Positions 50,227 through 62,500 of a DNA stretch of 64,000 nucleotides are shown here, in pieces. The notes beneath the pieces are model-generated. The model did not search any database, had not been told where the DNA came from, and saw nothing but the letters and a program-made list of their open reading frames with translations. The translations under genes were made by a program, and so were the position numbers. The stretch is from Ascidia mentula (Eukaryota > Chordata > Ascidiacea > Phlebobranchia > Ascidiidae): assembly GCA_947561715.1 (NCBI GenBank), contig OX387197.1, positions 20,258,266-20,322,265 on the forward strand. Reading direction: 5' to 3'. Within the stretch, counting starts at the first letter, position 1. Each line of letters opens with the position of its first letter.

Positions 50227-50460
50227 ATGTCTTTGAAAAGTGCGTACAATATGTTTCTGCAAAGAAAGGTGCCTTTTGTGCCTCCTACCAACACAGTAGA
50301 AGCGGATCACGTGATTCGAAGAGCCGTTGCAATGCAACGAATGTGTTATAGGGAAGTTCCAAACTCTTGGGATCTTTTGGATCAAAGATTAAAGGATAAA
50401 ATTGAAGAACAGTGGAAAGAAAACTACGAAAAGCGAAATGCAGAAAGCGTGAAATTGTAA
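50227..50460 (+). CDS. Small basic protein, 77 residues, faintly HMG-box-like
   Basis: This single-exon frame starts MSLKSAYNMFLQRKVPFVPP and ends EKRNAESVKL at TAA 50458-50460. SAYNMFL near the N-terminus and WDLLDQRLKDKIEEQW followed by ENYEKRNAE towards the end recall the spacing of an HMG box (SAY.LF ... W..L....K..Y...A...Y), but a loop sits between them and several core positions differ, so I do not assign the family. The ATG lies 14 bp after a good splice acceptor, which supports it as the true start. The surrounding 1.2 kb on each side has no competing gene. It could also be a small mitochondrial or assembly factor. Confidence 0.55.
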   Translation: MSLKSAYNMFLQRKVPFVPPTNTVEADHVIRRAVAMQRMCYREVPNSWDLLDQRLKDKIEEQWKENYEKRNAESVKL

Positions 50461-51665
50461 ACATGGGCTGCGGTTGATGGCAATGCAATAAAATTGTTTA
50501 TTTGTTTTTCAATGCGTCAGTGACAATCAACAATACGAATATCAAACTGATGATTTCTTGTGCTTTTCTTGTGAATTTGTCGTAAAGTTACAACAATATT
50601 AATATGTTTTCGCGTGAGGTTTAAACAACAGAGAAAACAATATAGCAGTGTCATTAATTTACTTCGATGAATAGAAAAGAAAGGTTTGCATTATAAATAT
50701 AACCTACACCCAAACGTTGCAAACAGCCTGGAGGCAAAATTAACCAATGTAACTCGAATCATGAGAGATGGGCTTTCAAAACATGCGGTCGAAGGAACTT
50801 TGCCGAAAGTAATTTGAAATGATTCGGGTGTAGAACAGCTCAGCTCAGCGGCGCCAAAAAAAACCAAGAGAGCACAATTTTGTTTGTGACGATTTATTTT
50901 AAGGCTATACTCGTATTCAAATAGCTTTCAAATTCAAAATGACCAAGGTGTTACAAAAGTTAAGCGTTTTGGATTAGCCTAAATTTTCTAGATCAATGAT
51001 GTGTTCGTTTTATATGGTGATATAATCCGGATTATTTATACCCGCCGACTTGTAAACATTTTTGGTCATTTTCACTCGACGATTTTCAAGTCAAACCGGG
51101 ATCATATGAACTTTGGTTGAGACAAAAATAACACAAGGATCGATAAAGAGGAATGATCGCGCAAAACCTAGACAAATCCAGTAAATATTCTAAAGAGTTA
51201 AGAGCTTGTTACGATTTGATTTACAGGAAAAAATTAATCACAGTGCTTACGTATACTACATGAGATTTTTTAAATAAGTAAATAAATTTACTAAATTTAA
51301 GTTATCATGACTATTTGGAACATCAGACGTTGAAATCTTACCGGAACAAACAACGTTCCGGCAAAAAATCTTTCGTTGTTTCGGCTTACTTTCAGCACTA
51401 CACCTCAGGATTCACTTTTGAAGTTTAAAAAAGCACTATTTGTTATTTTCTTAAGTGAATAGAAAATCCATATTAAATTTAAAAATATTTTACCACTGAC
51501 TACGACTAACATTTCTATCGCTTGCTTGATTGACAGGCGGCGGATGTCACCTGGCAGGACGTAGCCATTCTGCTCGCAGCCCATTGTGTTGTGCGCGTTT
51601 GTGCAGGTTTGAGATAGTTTCAAAGCAAATTTTGTAGTATTCAGCTTTAGCTTTAAGTAATCATA
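50461..51665. other. Spacer between the small gene and ALG10
   Basis: AT-rich DNA containing the 3' flank of the small gene and the ALG10 promoter. A minus-strand 72-codon frame at 51405-51623 shows no domain and is probably chance. Confidence 0.45.
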
Positions 51666-53681
51666 ATGTTGATAATTGCTGCATACGCGACGGTTACAGC
51701 GGTTTTATTCCAAGTTGTATACGATGCACAACCAACTCCATTCATTGATGAAATATTCCACGTACCTCAAGCTCAAAAGATTTGCAGCGGAAACTTTTTG
51801 GAAGTAAGAATGTTAAATGTGGCAACCAGTGTTGTTTACAAGAATAACTGACTGTTCTGCTTTGCGTACGTTACGTTAAACAAACACTTCTGGCACCTTT
51901 AGTTAGGTTTAACAGCTGACCCTCCCCTGTGTACTTCAGACATATCTTCCTGCCCATCAAGTTACATTGGTCATATCCTTTAATGCTTAAGCAGAGTCTT
52001 GAACACTGCTAAATGTGCATACAGTGATGTTTTTAAATTGCTATGCCTTCAATGTTAGTTTATGGGAGGTTCATGGTTTGTAATGAATCACAAACTGCAC
52101 AAAAAGCAAAATTTTGCATTGGGTTCTGTCTGTTTTCAACAAATTATAACCAACAACATAATTTTCCAAGGTACAGGTGAACACAATTCGTGGCTGGCCT
52201 TGAATGTAGATTATTTAGATTGTTATCTATTTAAGGAACTGGACATACTAACCTGTATCTTTGTTTGGCAGTGGGATCCAAAAATAACAACACTACCTGG
52301 GATGTACATAGGATCATTTATTGTGTCGCTGATTCCATCATTATTTATAAAAACTGCATGTAGTGTATGGGGCTTGAGGTTCTTGAATGTTGCCTACAAC
52401 ACATTGGTTGTCGTCATTTCATTTCTTATCTTCAAGGAAATACAAATTCAAAGCGAAAAATCAAAGGTTTGAAAAGTTTAACTTTGCTTTGTTGCAAAAT
52501 TTCCTCAACAAAATATGGTGCAACAGGATTTTCTTTTTATGTCGTTTTTTGTAGGAAGGTGATAAAGTGAAGAGTGAAACAAATCAAAAACTCTCTGCAT
52601 TGGTCATTGGAACATTTCCCCTATTATACTTTTACTCATTTTTGTATTACACTGAGCCTGGGTCCACAGCTTTGGTGCTTGCAGGCTATTTGTGTTGCCT
52701 CAAGGGTAAGCACAAGGTAGCATGTGGAGTATCTGTCTTGTCTATACTGTTCAGACAAAGTAATGTCATTTGGACTGTGTTTATGGCTGGAACTATTATT
52801 GCCAAACATATTGATGACCTGTCAGAAATGGAAAAAATTAAAACTTCACCTGAGGTGAAGGATAAGCTTGCCAGGTAAGTGAAAATATACTATATCTGTT
52901 AATTTTTTTTACCTGACAAATGTTTCTTGTCTTTTATCACAGGTTTCTTGCCAAAGTCATGTTATTTGTGGTGAGATATCTGTTGGTGTTGGAACACTTA
53001 CTTACCATTGCCACATTGGTGTGGCCATATGCAGTTGTGATTGGTGTGTTCGCCCTGTTCGTGTATCTGAACAATGGAATTGTTGTTGGTGACAGAAGTA
53101 GTCACAAGTCTGTGGTGCACTTGGCACAGCTCTTGTACTTCTGTGGTTTTACACTGTTTTTTATGTCACCAATTTTAATCACACTTGATAAAATTAAAAA
53201 CTTTATATCTACAGTCAAGAAACATGGAGTGGGGTTTGCATTACTTGTTATTGTTTGCATTTATGTCATGATATACCACTCCTATGAGCACCCTTACATG
53301 CTGGCAGACAACAGGCACTATGTATTTTATTTGTGGCGTTGGTTCTTGAGAAGACCTTTTTTTAGGTATGGCCTGATTCCAATTTACATTTATTCTGCTT
53401 GGAGTATATGTGATAGCATGTCACATGAGTACACATTTCTATGGAAGGCCGTGCTTGCTTTGTGCATCACTCTAGTGGTTGTTCCGCAAAAGCTTTTAGA
53501 GTTCCGCTACTTCATCTTGCCATTTATTCTTGTTCGTTTGCACATACAGAGGCAAACCAACCTAACTTTGCTCTTTGAGATTTTATTGCATATTTCTGTA
53601 AATGCTTTTACCATCCTCGTGTTTGTGCAAAAAACCTTTACATGGTCAGATGCACCAGGTATGCAACACATCATTTGGTAA
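51666..53681 (+). CDS. ALG10: Dolichyl-phosphate-glucose alpha-1,2-glucosyltransferase ALG10
   Basis: ALG10 adds the third and last glucose to the dolichol-linked oligosaccharide in the ER membrane, completing the donor for N-glycosylation. Four exons join in phase: 51666-51803, 52272-52466, 52555-52874 and 52943-53681, giving 463 residues against about 473 in human. Exon 1 holds the lumenal acidic motif in PFIDEIFHVPQAQKIC, equivalent to human YMDEIFHLPQAQ. Exon 2 begins WDPKITTLPGMYIGSF. Exon 3 has PLLYFYSFLYYTEPGS and RQSNVIW. Exon 4 has NNGIVVGDRSSHKS, LLADNRHYVFYLWRWF style sequence (MLADNRHYVFYLWRW) and VVPQKLLEFRYFILPF, all signature segments of the family. About twelve hydrophobic membrane spans are visible. 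It ends MQHIIW with TAA at 53679-53681, close to the human FMW terminus. No defects were seen. Confidence 0.97.
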
Positions 53682-54625
53682 TGCATTAATTATTGCACAT
53701 ACTGCTAACAAAGCTGATACGTACGAACAAAATAATATCAAGTTTGTGCAATTGAAGTAACGAATTTGGATGCAGTTTTGTTTTTACACATTTAACTAAA
53801 CACGTTTACAAAAATTTAACTGTGTTGGTGAAAATGTCCATCAGTAAATGTGGTGCAGTTGTAGTATGTGTGATTGTTGTAATCTTCAAACTGTGCACCA
53901 AAGTCTTTCTAAATTGATTCAGGCCTTGTCAAGGCGATCATTGCGTTTTTCTGTATGTGTGCACTTATAAACAATTCCCTACCTATACACAATTGCTTTG
54001 CTTTGTTCGTGCTATTGAATCTTATAACAGCATCATGCTATTACATTGTAAATTTAACGGAAGTCACGTGACAATTAACCCTAAGTCTTTGATATACCCC
54101 GCTATTGCATATGTAATTTTATGACTGTACCTACGTCGTTCACTGACAAATCAGAAAAACGCATGCCAACGTATTAACGTTGCTCACTTTGTTTCCCTGC
54201 CCATTTGTAAACAACTCCGGCGCCATCTGTTTGCACTCCCTCATGATTTTAACCGCTTATACTGCTATATTACAACGTGCGTTTTCTATTCTGTAAAAAT
54301 ACATCCGAAACTATTCAACCATTGTTTTGCATGTGTGTGTGTATGAAGAATATACAAACTTGCACCGACAATGTTTCGTGGACCATTTCACAGTCGGCAG
54401 TCAAACGCTTGTTCGTCAAGAATCGGTCAGGCCCTGTCACGCTGTCACCTACATCCACAGTTGTCGGCCTCTTTTTCCCGTACGTCGCCACTAACACTGG
54501 GCGCCAGATACTTTCGTAAGTTCGCTTTTCAGTTCAGTATAGAAGTTCGGAAGCCAACTGACTTACATTCATAGTTCATAGTCAGAGAGATATGCGACGA
54601 GATTCTTAAAACACTAGAAAGTAGA
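53682..54625. other. Spacer between ALG10 and the homeobox gene
   Basis: It contains the 3' flank of ALG10 and the putative promoter of the homeobox gene. Overlapping short frames at 54277-54574 show no domain; the more plausible first ATG of the homeobox gene is at 54626. Confidence 0.4.
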
Positions 54626-55955
54626 ATGTGCGACGCCGGCCCCACACCGTTCTATCCCACCCAGAGTTGTTGTATAAGTGGCGAATGTTTGGGAGCGACA
54701 TGTCAGCAGGTATACGAGCCGAATCCACATATGCTGGGAGCAGGTGAGCCGTTTTTTCCTCGTTTGGCAAATCTGATTTCGCAATGCTCGTCCCAGCTTT
54801 GAATTTGGTCTCGTCGTATTCGTGTCTTGCAATACGGTGATCATTGCAGTAACCTGCAGCATTTAGGAGGTATTTGCCATAGCTAAGCAAAAGTGGATTT
54901 TCGTATCAATATCACATCGATTGAGTCCACTTTGTCGGTGCCGTAGTTTCCGTACGTTCGGGATATTTTTATTGGTGTAGGTATAGGGCAATCACTGTTT
55001 TGATCAGATAATTAATCCACTTTCTAAAACCGAAATGCATCGGAAGCGAAAATTCTTTTTTCATAGAATTCGCATCGAAAATGTTAAAAGGATAGAATTA
55101 GTATCAAATTCTGAAAGATATCCGTGCGTCCAAAAAGGTATTTAATAGAAACTTTCGGCATTGAATAGCAACATCTACACTTTAGGTTCGTACAGATCAA
55201 ACTTCGATTGTTTTTCACCACCTTTCCTGTATGACGACCATCAAACTCAGGCGAATTACCAAGTGAGAAAACTACTTCACCTTTTAGCAAAAAGAACTAC
55301 AAATAGTTGGTAATTTCTCTGCGGGTTTATTTGAAGGTGGGATCGGATAAATGTTGGCAAGAGATTGGAAATGAAGTTCAACACGGTCCAGATAGCCAGG
55401 TACCGTGTATAACATCCACATCATCCCCAGGCCCGGGTCAGTATTTTGCTTGGCTGTATATTTACATTTGATATGATATTAACTTCCTCTTACTTCAAAG
55501 GAAGTCCAACCACGGGCTGTAATGTGCCATGCATTTGCTTCATGCTAGTTCTGGACAATTGTTTATTTCTCAGAAAAAACAACAGAAACGCGAAAGAAGG
55601 AACGGACGTCGTTCACTCAATCGCAGATCCAGCAACTGGAAGCGGATTTTGAGGACAACCATTACCTCACCAGATTGCGAAGATACGAACTCGCACTAAA
55701 ACTGAACCTCACGGAACGCCAGGTACTTTTTGAATTAAACTCGCAAATTTGTATAAAATCCTGCCTCATGACACAAACATCAAAAACATCTGTGTCGGTA
55801 TTTCACTGTGGAAAAACAATTCTAAAGTCTGACGTAGATTTGATTCGCTCGGGGTCAACACATTTATGTGATCTCTTATACATCTCATCCGTTCTATTCA
55901 GATAAAGGTTTGGTTTCAAAACCGACGAATGAAATTAAAGCGTGAGAGAACATGA
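54626..55955 (+). CDS. MEOX-like: Mox/MEOX-like homeodomain transcription factor
   Basis: The homeodomain is split between 55574-55722 ([20 protein letters not shown] ... [22 protein letters not shown]) and the last exon 55902-55955 ([17 protein letters not shown] then TGA). YLTRLRRYE is the hallmark of Mox proteins (human [17 protein letters not shown]), and helix 3 WFQNRRM is intact with Gln50. The protein stops directly after the homeodomain, whereas vertebrate MEOX has a C-terminal tail. Upstream exons that join in phase are 54626-54743 ([20 protein letters not shown]), 55102-55137, 55186-55262 ([20 protein letters not shown]) and 55337-55399. The junction from 55399 (phase 0) to the homeodomain exon (needs phase 1) does not fit, so a small exon between them is probably missing from this model. 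It is expected to be a sequence-specific nuclear regulator of mesodermal development. Confidence 0.8.
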
Positions 55956-56561
55956 CCGAGAAAGCAACACCGGCAACTCGCATGAGATTCCTCTACAAGC
56001 AAAATCAAATTCTCCTCGACTTTGCGCCACAGATGCTTTCCTGTAATACTGCATGTGCTGAAAATACACGAGGACATATTGAAGTGTTTATTTCATTAAG
56101 ATCTTGTCCGCTTTCGGTAGTAAAAACAATGCAAAAAAATGGCCATCGGCCGACTCGATACTGATCACCTCCCATATTCCACAATCTCCCACCGTGTCGT
56201 GCCGAGCCCCTACAAACAATAGTCGGGCAAATTTACAGCTTGCCGCCACACAAAAATGTGCTTGAGGATGTCATTCCATCTAATTCCAGTCTTCTACAAA
56301 AAAAAAACATTTAAATATTCTAATGGGACGGATTAAAACTAGGCATATTATTTTTAGCATACGAATCGAAGAATTATACAGAAAACAGAATAAGAAGAGC
56401 TAAAAACAGCCCGATATTCACATACATGAGTACATGATACTTTTATTTGTAAAATAGCATCTAAATCAAATATCTAGTCCAGATTTTGGAAACTACTGTG
56501 TTAGTAAAAGTAAATCAGGAAGATCAACTTTACAGACACAAATAAGCGAAAGTTACGTTTG
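55956..56561. other. Convergent 3' region between homeobox gene and DCAF1
   Basis: The two genes point at each other, so this stretch holds both 3' UTRs. I see no repeat or RNA gene. Confidence 0.45.
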
Positions 56562-59500
56562 TTACCAACCCACACCGGTGTAAAATCTACCAGCAAACAC
56601 CTCTAAAAGATTTAAGCTAGGAACCAAATGACCTTGCTCAGACATAGTGGACCAACCATCCGATGCTGCATGGTCTGATCCCTCCAACGAAGACCAATTA
56701 GGAGAGAATCCACTGAAACTTGAACCCGACAAGCTGATGCTTCCATCGTCGTCCTGGTCGTCGTCGTCATCATCATCATCATCGTCGTCGTCATCGTTAC
56801 CATCTTCGTCGTCCTCGCCAAGGACGTTGTCATCTTCATCTTCCTCGTCATCATCTACGCCTGTGAAACAATATTAAGTTAATTTTAAAAAAGGAATCGT
56901 TTGAGACAGGCTACGGTGTAAGCAATGTAACCTAATGACAGTCAAGTAAAAGCCTTCGCACTTGGGCGAGCCTTCCTTGGCGCAATAGAAAAGTATGAAT
57001 GATTTCCTAATCAGCTTATTCTGTTTGGTTTTATGAATTCAGTTCATATTCGTCACATACTGGTATTGGATTTCTGGCACAAGGGTTTGAATGCTTGCCG
57101 TTACTTACCTCTTGTTCGTCCAATCTCATACAATCTACAAAGGCTGAGCGAAGGTTGGTCCCAGTCAGGGTCAGTCGAATGCCGCTGCGGAAATAAATTT
57201 GCATGAGAATGAAACAGGATGCGGAGTCAGCAACAATAAAACAATGGCTGGGATTTAGTTGAGCCTTTTTAAAGTTGTTTCTTTCGACGAGGAAAAATTA
57301 TTGTTTGATTTCGAACTTAAAGAATAACATCGTTTACCAAAATAAGGCCAAGTTTAAACTCACACATAATACATTTGAAATAGTGCAGCTATATACGTAC
57401 CAAACACAAGTTAAATCAAAAATTAGCTTACAACACTAGCAGTTAAAAAGCCCTATTTTGCACCTCAATGATGGCAATGTTGCTGTCTTTTCCATCTATT
57501 GCAAAGTCGTTGATCACGTGTTTTGTGTCGGTGACGCTGAGTGGACAATATTGTAAAGCGTCTAACGTTTGGAATGTTCTGGAATTCGACGTGAATTTAT
57601 CAAAGTCGTAATCCTCCATGTCGAAGTGGCTCGCAGTCTGAGCTACAAACAGGGTAGTAACGATTAATGTTTCCATAGGTCTCAAGAAGTGGCGCAGTAA
57701 TATACTTTGCTTCTAATAGTACTTGTGTATATACGAGTTCGAAGACACGGTCATAGGATAGCACACTTGTTGTTTATTCAGAAAAATCTAATGCGCCTAA
57801 TAATTAGGCTTTCTGTAACGGCCAAAGGTGTAAAACAGAAACAAGCGGTTAAGTTGCGTTGACGCAAAGTCTGAATAAGTACACACATAGAAAAATAATG
57901 TTAAGCAATTTTTATGTTAAAATAATGTTATTCCACCAATGGATTCTATACACATATTTTTTCACATTGTTTTGTGCAAACATTTATCTGAAACTTTACT
58001 AATACTAGCCCTGCAAAGTCGTTAGATTTAAGGTAAAAGTGTTCATATGTTTTACCTGCAAACAAAACAGTTCCGTTGCTGTTGAATTTAATTGTGCAAC
58101 CTTCGAGGGAAGGCTCGGTATCCAGCAAGTGGTAATTACGCAAATCCCACTGTTTGAAAAAGTCGCGTTGAGGAAAATGTTCGCTACATTGGATTGAAGC
58201 TTAAACATTTTCACCAGTCCATTTGTGCACTTGCACTCTTTTCTTTTGCTGTTTATGTTTAAAAAGTTTGATTTTTAAGACTAGTATCCCGTGTCCAACT
58301 CTTGTTTTTCTTTGCATTCAGCAAAATTCAAAACTATTATTTCACGATCACTATTTAAAAATAAAATGCCAATAAGGACCCTTCAAAACAACAAAAACGC
58401 CCCAATTGCAACAACCAAAAGGATACGATTTCTGTGTTGATGATCACTTCGAGGCCATGGGGGTGAAACACTCCCGACACATTATCACTAAACTTGTCGA
58501 ACTTGTGGATCGGTCGATCACCGCTCATCCGAACATCCCACAACATTCCGTCACATAAAATAAGCTCGTCGTCGTAAGAAAAGGTTGCTTTGTTGTGGTT
58601 GTAGTGACTGGCAAGCTCATTGCGCTCGAAAGTTTGGATTTTGCGTCCACTCTGTGCGTCGTATATCTGCCCACGGATTTCGTAAAAAGTTGTTAGCTTT
58701 TGTAACAGTAAAGCAAATGTAAACGTGCTGAGGCATGTAAATTTCGCCTTCGAAACTTCTATAAGAATGTAAGTATTTGCTATGGTTTGTAAATGATATT
58801 TAAGTCGAAATGTTTTACCATTGCAGTCGACTTTTTGGTGCCAACAACCCGATCCTGGAGTTTTTTCGAAAACTCGGCGTAACTCGCACCTTCATACGTC
58901 GAACTGCAAAGAAAATAAATGCAAAAATTAATTGGAAGGACAACCGTAACTACACATCACATAGCATCTGGAACCGTATCCGTTTAATTACTAACAGCAT
59001 TTAATTAAAGAGACCATTGTCGGTACCTCAGCTCCAACTTTTCCAAGTCGAAAACGCCGCATTCGTTACGCCAGATGCCGGTTGCGACAAACAGGACCCT
59101 TCTTCCATCTCTTGCCGCCTCCACTTTGACGATGGGGGAACTTGAACAACCTTCGAACACCCGGTCTTGGTCAGAGTGGAGACTTCGAATGCCAAGATCG
59201 CCCTGATAGTTTCCGAGGATCATGCTGTTGTCGTCCGGCTGTGAAATATATCCAAAAGTTTGATTTGTTTATATCACGCTGGAAAAGAATAATTAAATTT
59301 TTTAGGATTTTCGTGTGGTCTACAACCCAACCAGTTTGACAACTATAATTCATTCTCTTGGAACTGTTATCACCGGACACACATGTAATTTTTTAATTAA
59401 AACTGAAACGTGAGTATGGAGGGAACAGGCCAGATATAAAATCCTGCACTTAAAGTGGTTTAAATTATCCCGCAAACACATCTTAACTTCCAAACGAGAC

Positions 59501-62500
59501 AAATATATTTCAGATGGAACAATCAAATAAGCGCACCGTGAAAGCACAGCATGTGTAAGGCATCCCATCTTCCTCCGGCGAACGGAACATGATACTGGGT
59601 CGGAATCTGCTGTAAACGAACTGACGATCACACGCCGAACCACCCAAACCACCGAACCTCGGTGCAACTTCTCTCCTCATACAACGAGACGCCACGTTTA
59701 GTGGAGCTTCGATTCGATACCTGGGCTCCGGGCAGTAATGCTTTCTGAGGGAAGAAATAAGCTTGAAAGTACTGGACTAGACATTGATGGAAAGAAGTAC
59801 AAGTTTATGTTAAATATAATTTTGCGTGATAATTTAGGTTCCCACACAGTGGGGGATTTATTAAATGTTTTCTCAAGCACCCAAAAAAACACTTCATCGC
59901 TCACCTATTCAGGGAAAACTCCGGAACAGTAACCACAGGATTCTTGCATAGGGAATGTTGATTCTTCAAATAATCAGCAACGATTGTACTCAGGTTGGGT
60001 TTTGGAGAAGTGGACCGCTTGTCAGATTGTTCTTGGAACACATCCACCATTCCAGGTTGTACCACCGTAACTTTGCCGCTAGTTGAAAGTCGACATCGTT
60101 GGGAGTCAGTCGCAGGAGGCCAAGAATCACTGGCGCTTTCTCCTCTGATCTTGATCTTACATTTCTGTGACAAGATATAACAACTAACTTCTCTTGATTA
60201 GACACTCTTTTGCAAAAGACTGACTTTTGTATTACAAAGTGTACACTAGCTTTCGCGAGTTCCCCTCGCTTCATCAGGTGTAGGTGCAAATTTTAGACTG
60301 ATACGGCACGTTTAACAAAGATATAACAATGAACTCAAAATTAAAAAAACAGTTTGTGAAAACACTAATAATATTTAATATGAACAGAATAGCCAATACA
60401 GTGCTGGAAAACTTCATGTAAACGTTTCGATTGTTCGATTGACGCAACCTCATCACGAGACTCAAAGAGCATATGACGAGCCCGTCGTCGGAGGTTTGTC
60501 AACATCTTGTGTCAAATCCGTCACACAGGATCGACTTTAATAACCCAACCATCCTTGGACAGATTGAAGGAAAGCGGCGCTTATCTTTCTTGGAAACTAT
60601 GCCACTACGACTTTTTGATATATAAACCGTGTATTTTATAATGTTTTTTTAATTTTTATTCTTTTTATTTATCTATTTTCTTTATCGTGCACAGTGCCCT
60701 TAATTGTTTTTACCTATCACTACCACAGGCAACTCCGTTCGGCTCCATTCTTAACTATTGCGCTTATTTAATTCCCCGCCTTTTTCTAGAACTTCCCAAC
60801 TTCACCGTACCATTTTTGCCGATCCGCCTTCGTTTGTATTGATAATGGTTGTAGTAACAATCGAAACGTTTACATGAAGTTTTTCAGCACTGTATTGGCT
60901 ATTCTGTTCATATTAAAGATTTACAAAACCGTTAGTTATGTTACTAATAATATTAGCATTGGCAAGTAGACCACAACATTAGGATTAAAAAGACTTCTCG
61001 GCAACTAAATGCATTTAATACGTTGTTTGTTGCGACTTGCTCAGAATGTGGAATGCGCCGGAAACTGGCAGTCGCTCTACAGATGGATATATTTACAAAA
61101 ACGACTAAAAACGGGATACAAACCGTAGGTGTTGGTGTGTGTAGAATCGTGGAGTAATGAGGAAGGGATGGAGTATTCCCCATTGCTTGATTACCGCGAG
61201 TGAACGAGATTCTTCTGCCGAAAGGAGACGCGTCACCAGCGCCACTTAGCGGCTGCAAAGAACAATTACATTGTTCAATAATACCCTGAAATCGGCACCT
61301 TGTTTATTTTAGTTTATAACGAATTATAGCAAACGGATTTTTTTCAGTCGCAAGACTGATAAAAGTGAAATGTGATCAACGTCAGAGATAAATTTTTATT
61401 TTAAAGCAGAATCATTTGCCATTGAAATTTTCATGCACATTTTTCATTTCATACGTGACACAACCGTTTATAAAGCGAAACGCTTATCGATCTGCGGATT
61501 AGATTCGTTATTCTTGTAGTTAGCGTTGAGACGTACCGTTTTGGAGTTCTTGGGTGTATGAAAAACTCCAGTGCAGGTTGTAGTTGGAACATGCAGAGCT
61601 GCTTCGCGGGCAAGGATCGTAGCAGACTGATGGAGACCCGACCAGTTGAGGTGTTGGTGAATCATTTGCAGCAATTCCCGATTGTCAAAACGTATCACAG
61701 TCTGGGACACGATGTGAGCCTGTATATATGCAATAGTGTGATTAATGGATCCGGTAAGCACCTTTTCTTCCTCGTTCAGCACCTTTGCATTGCAATACTA
61801 ACATACCACAATCGTTTTCCTGTAAGGCTGAAGCCGTTACATACACTTACAAACTGATTGCATTTGTTTAGCATTCTTCAAGCAGATTACCTTTAGCATG
61901 CTATCCAAGTCCATGAACACGGAGCTGGGTTTTCCAGTGATGCGCGCTAAAAATACAAGCAATGATGTGTCTCTATGCGGAAAGCAATGCGATTTGAAAG
62001 CATCCACAGTACCTGTGAGCTCTTCTATCAGCTTACAGAAGCGAGAATGCTGCTTGCGACGATCCTGCATGACTGGTGCGCGCGTGAGGAATTGGATTTG
62101 GCCGTTGTTGAAGTTGGGCAACTTGGATATGATTTGTTTTGCAGACTCGCACCTGGTGAGGCCGCATAATGCCTAGGAATAAAAAAATCCATTTTATAAG
62201 CGGAATGAGTTTGTTGTATGGTATTTTCAGGACAACTGTACCCACCTTGCACGTGAGCATTCTGATCGCATCCGCGTGGTTTGGTGGCTGAGTTATCATC
62301 AGAAGTTGGGATAGGATCTGTCACGAACAGTTAATATTGGAGTTTTTGTAAAGAATTAACAATGAATAAATTTGTACCCTAATTCCGTTGTTCATTTTCA
62401 CACACTCCCACATCCTCCTGCGAACTTCATCCACCGACTTTGCTATGAGTTTGGTTTGTGGATTCTGGTTGACCATTTTAGCCATTGCACCATCAAACTA

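Noticed and set aside
49992-50294. Minus-strand 100-codon frame overlapping the small plus-strand gene
   Set aside because: No domain or splice support. The plus-strand frame has a well-placed acceptor and start.
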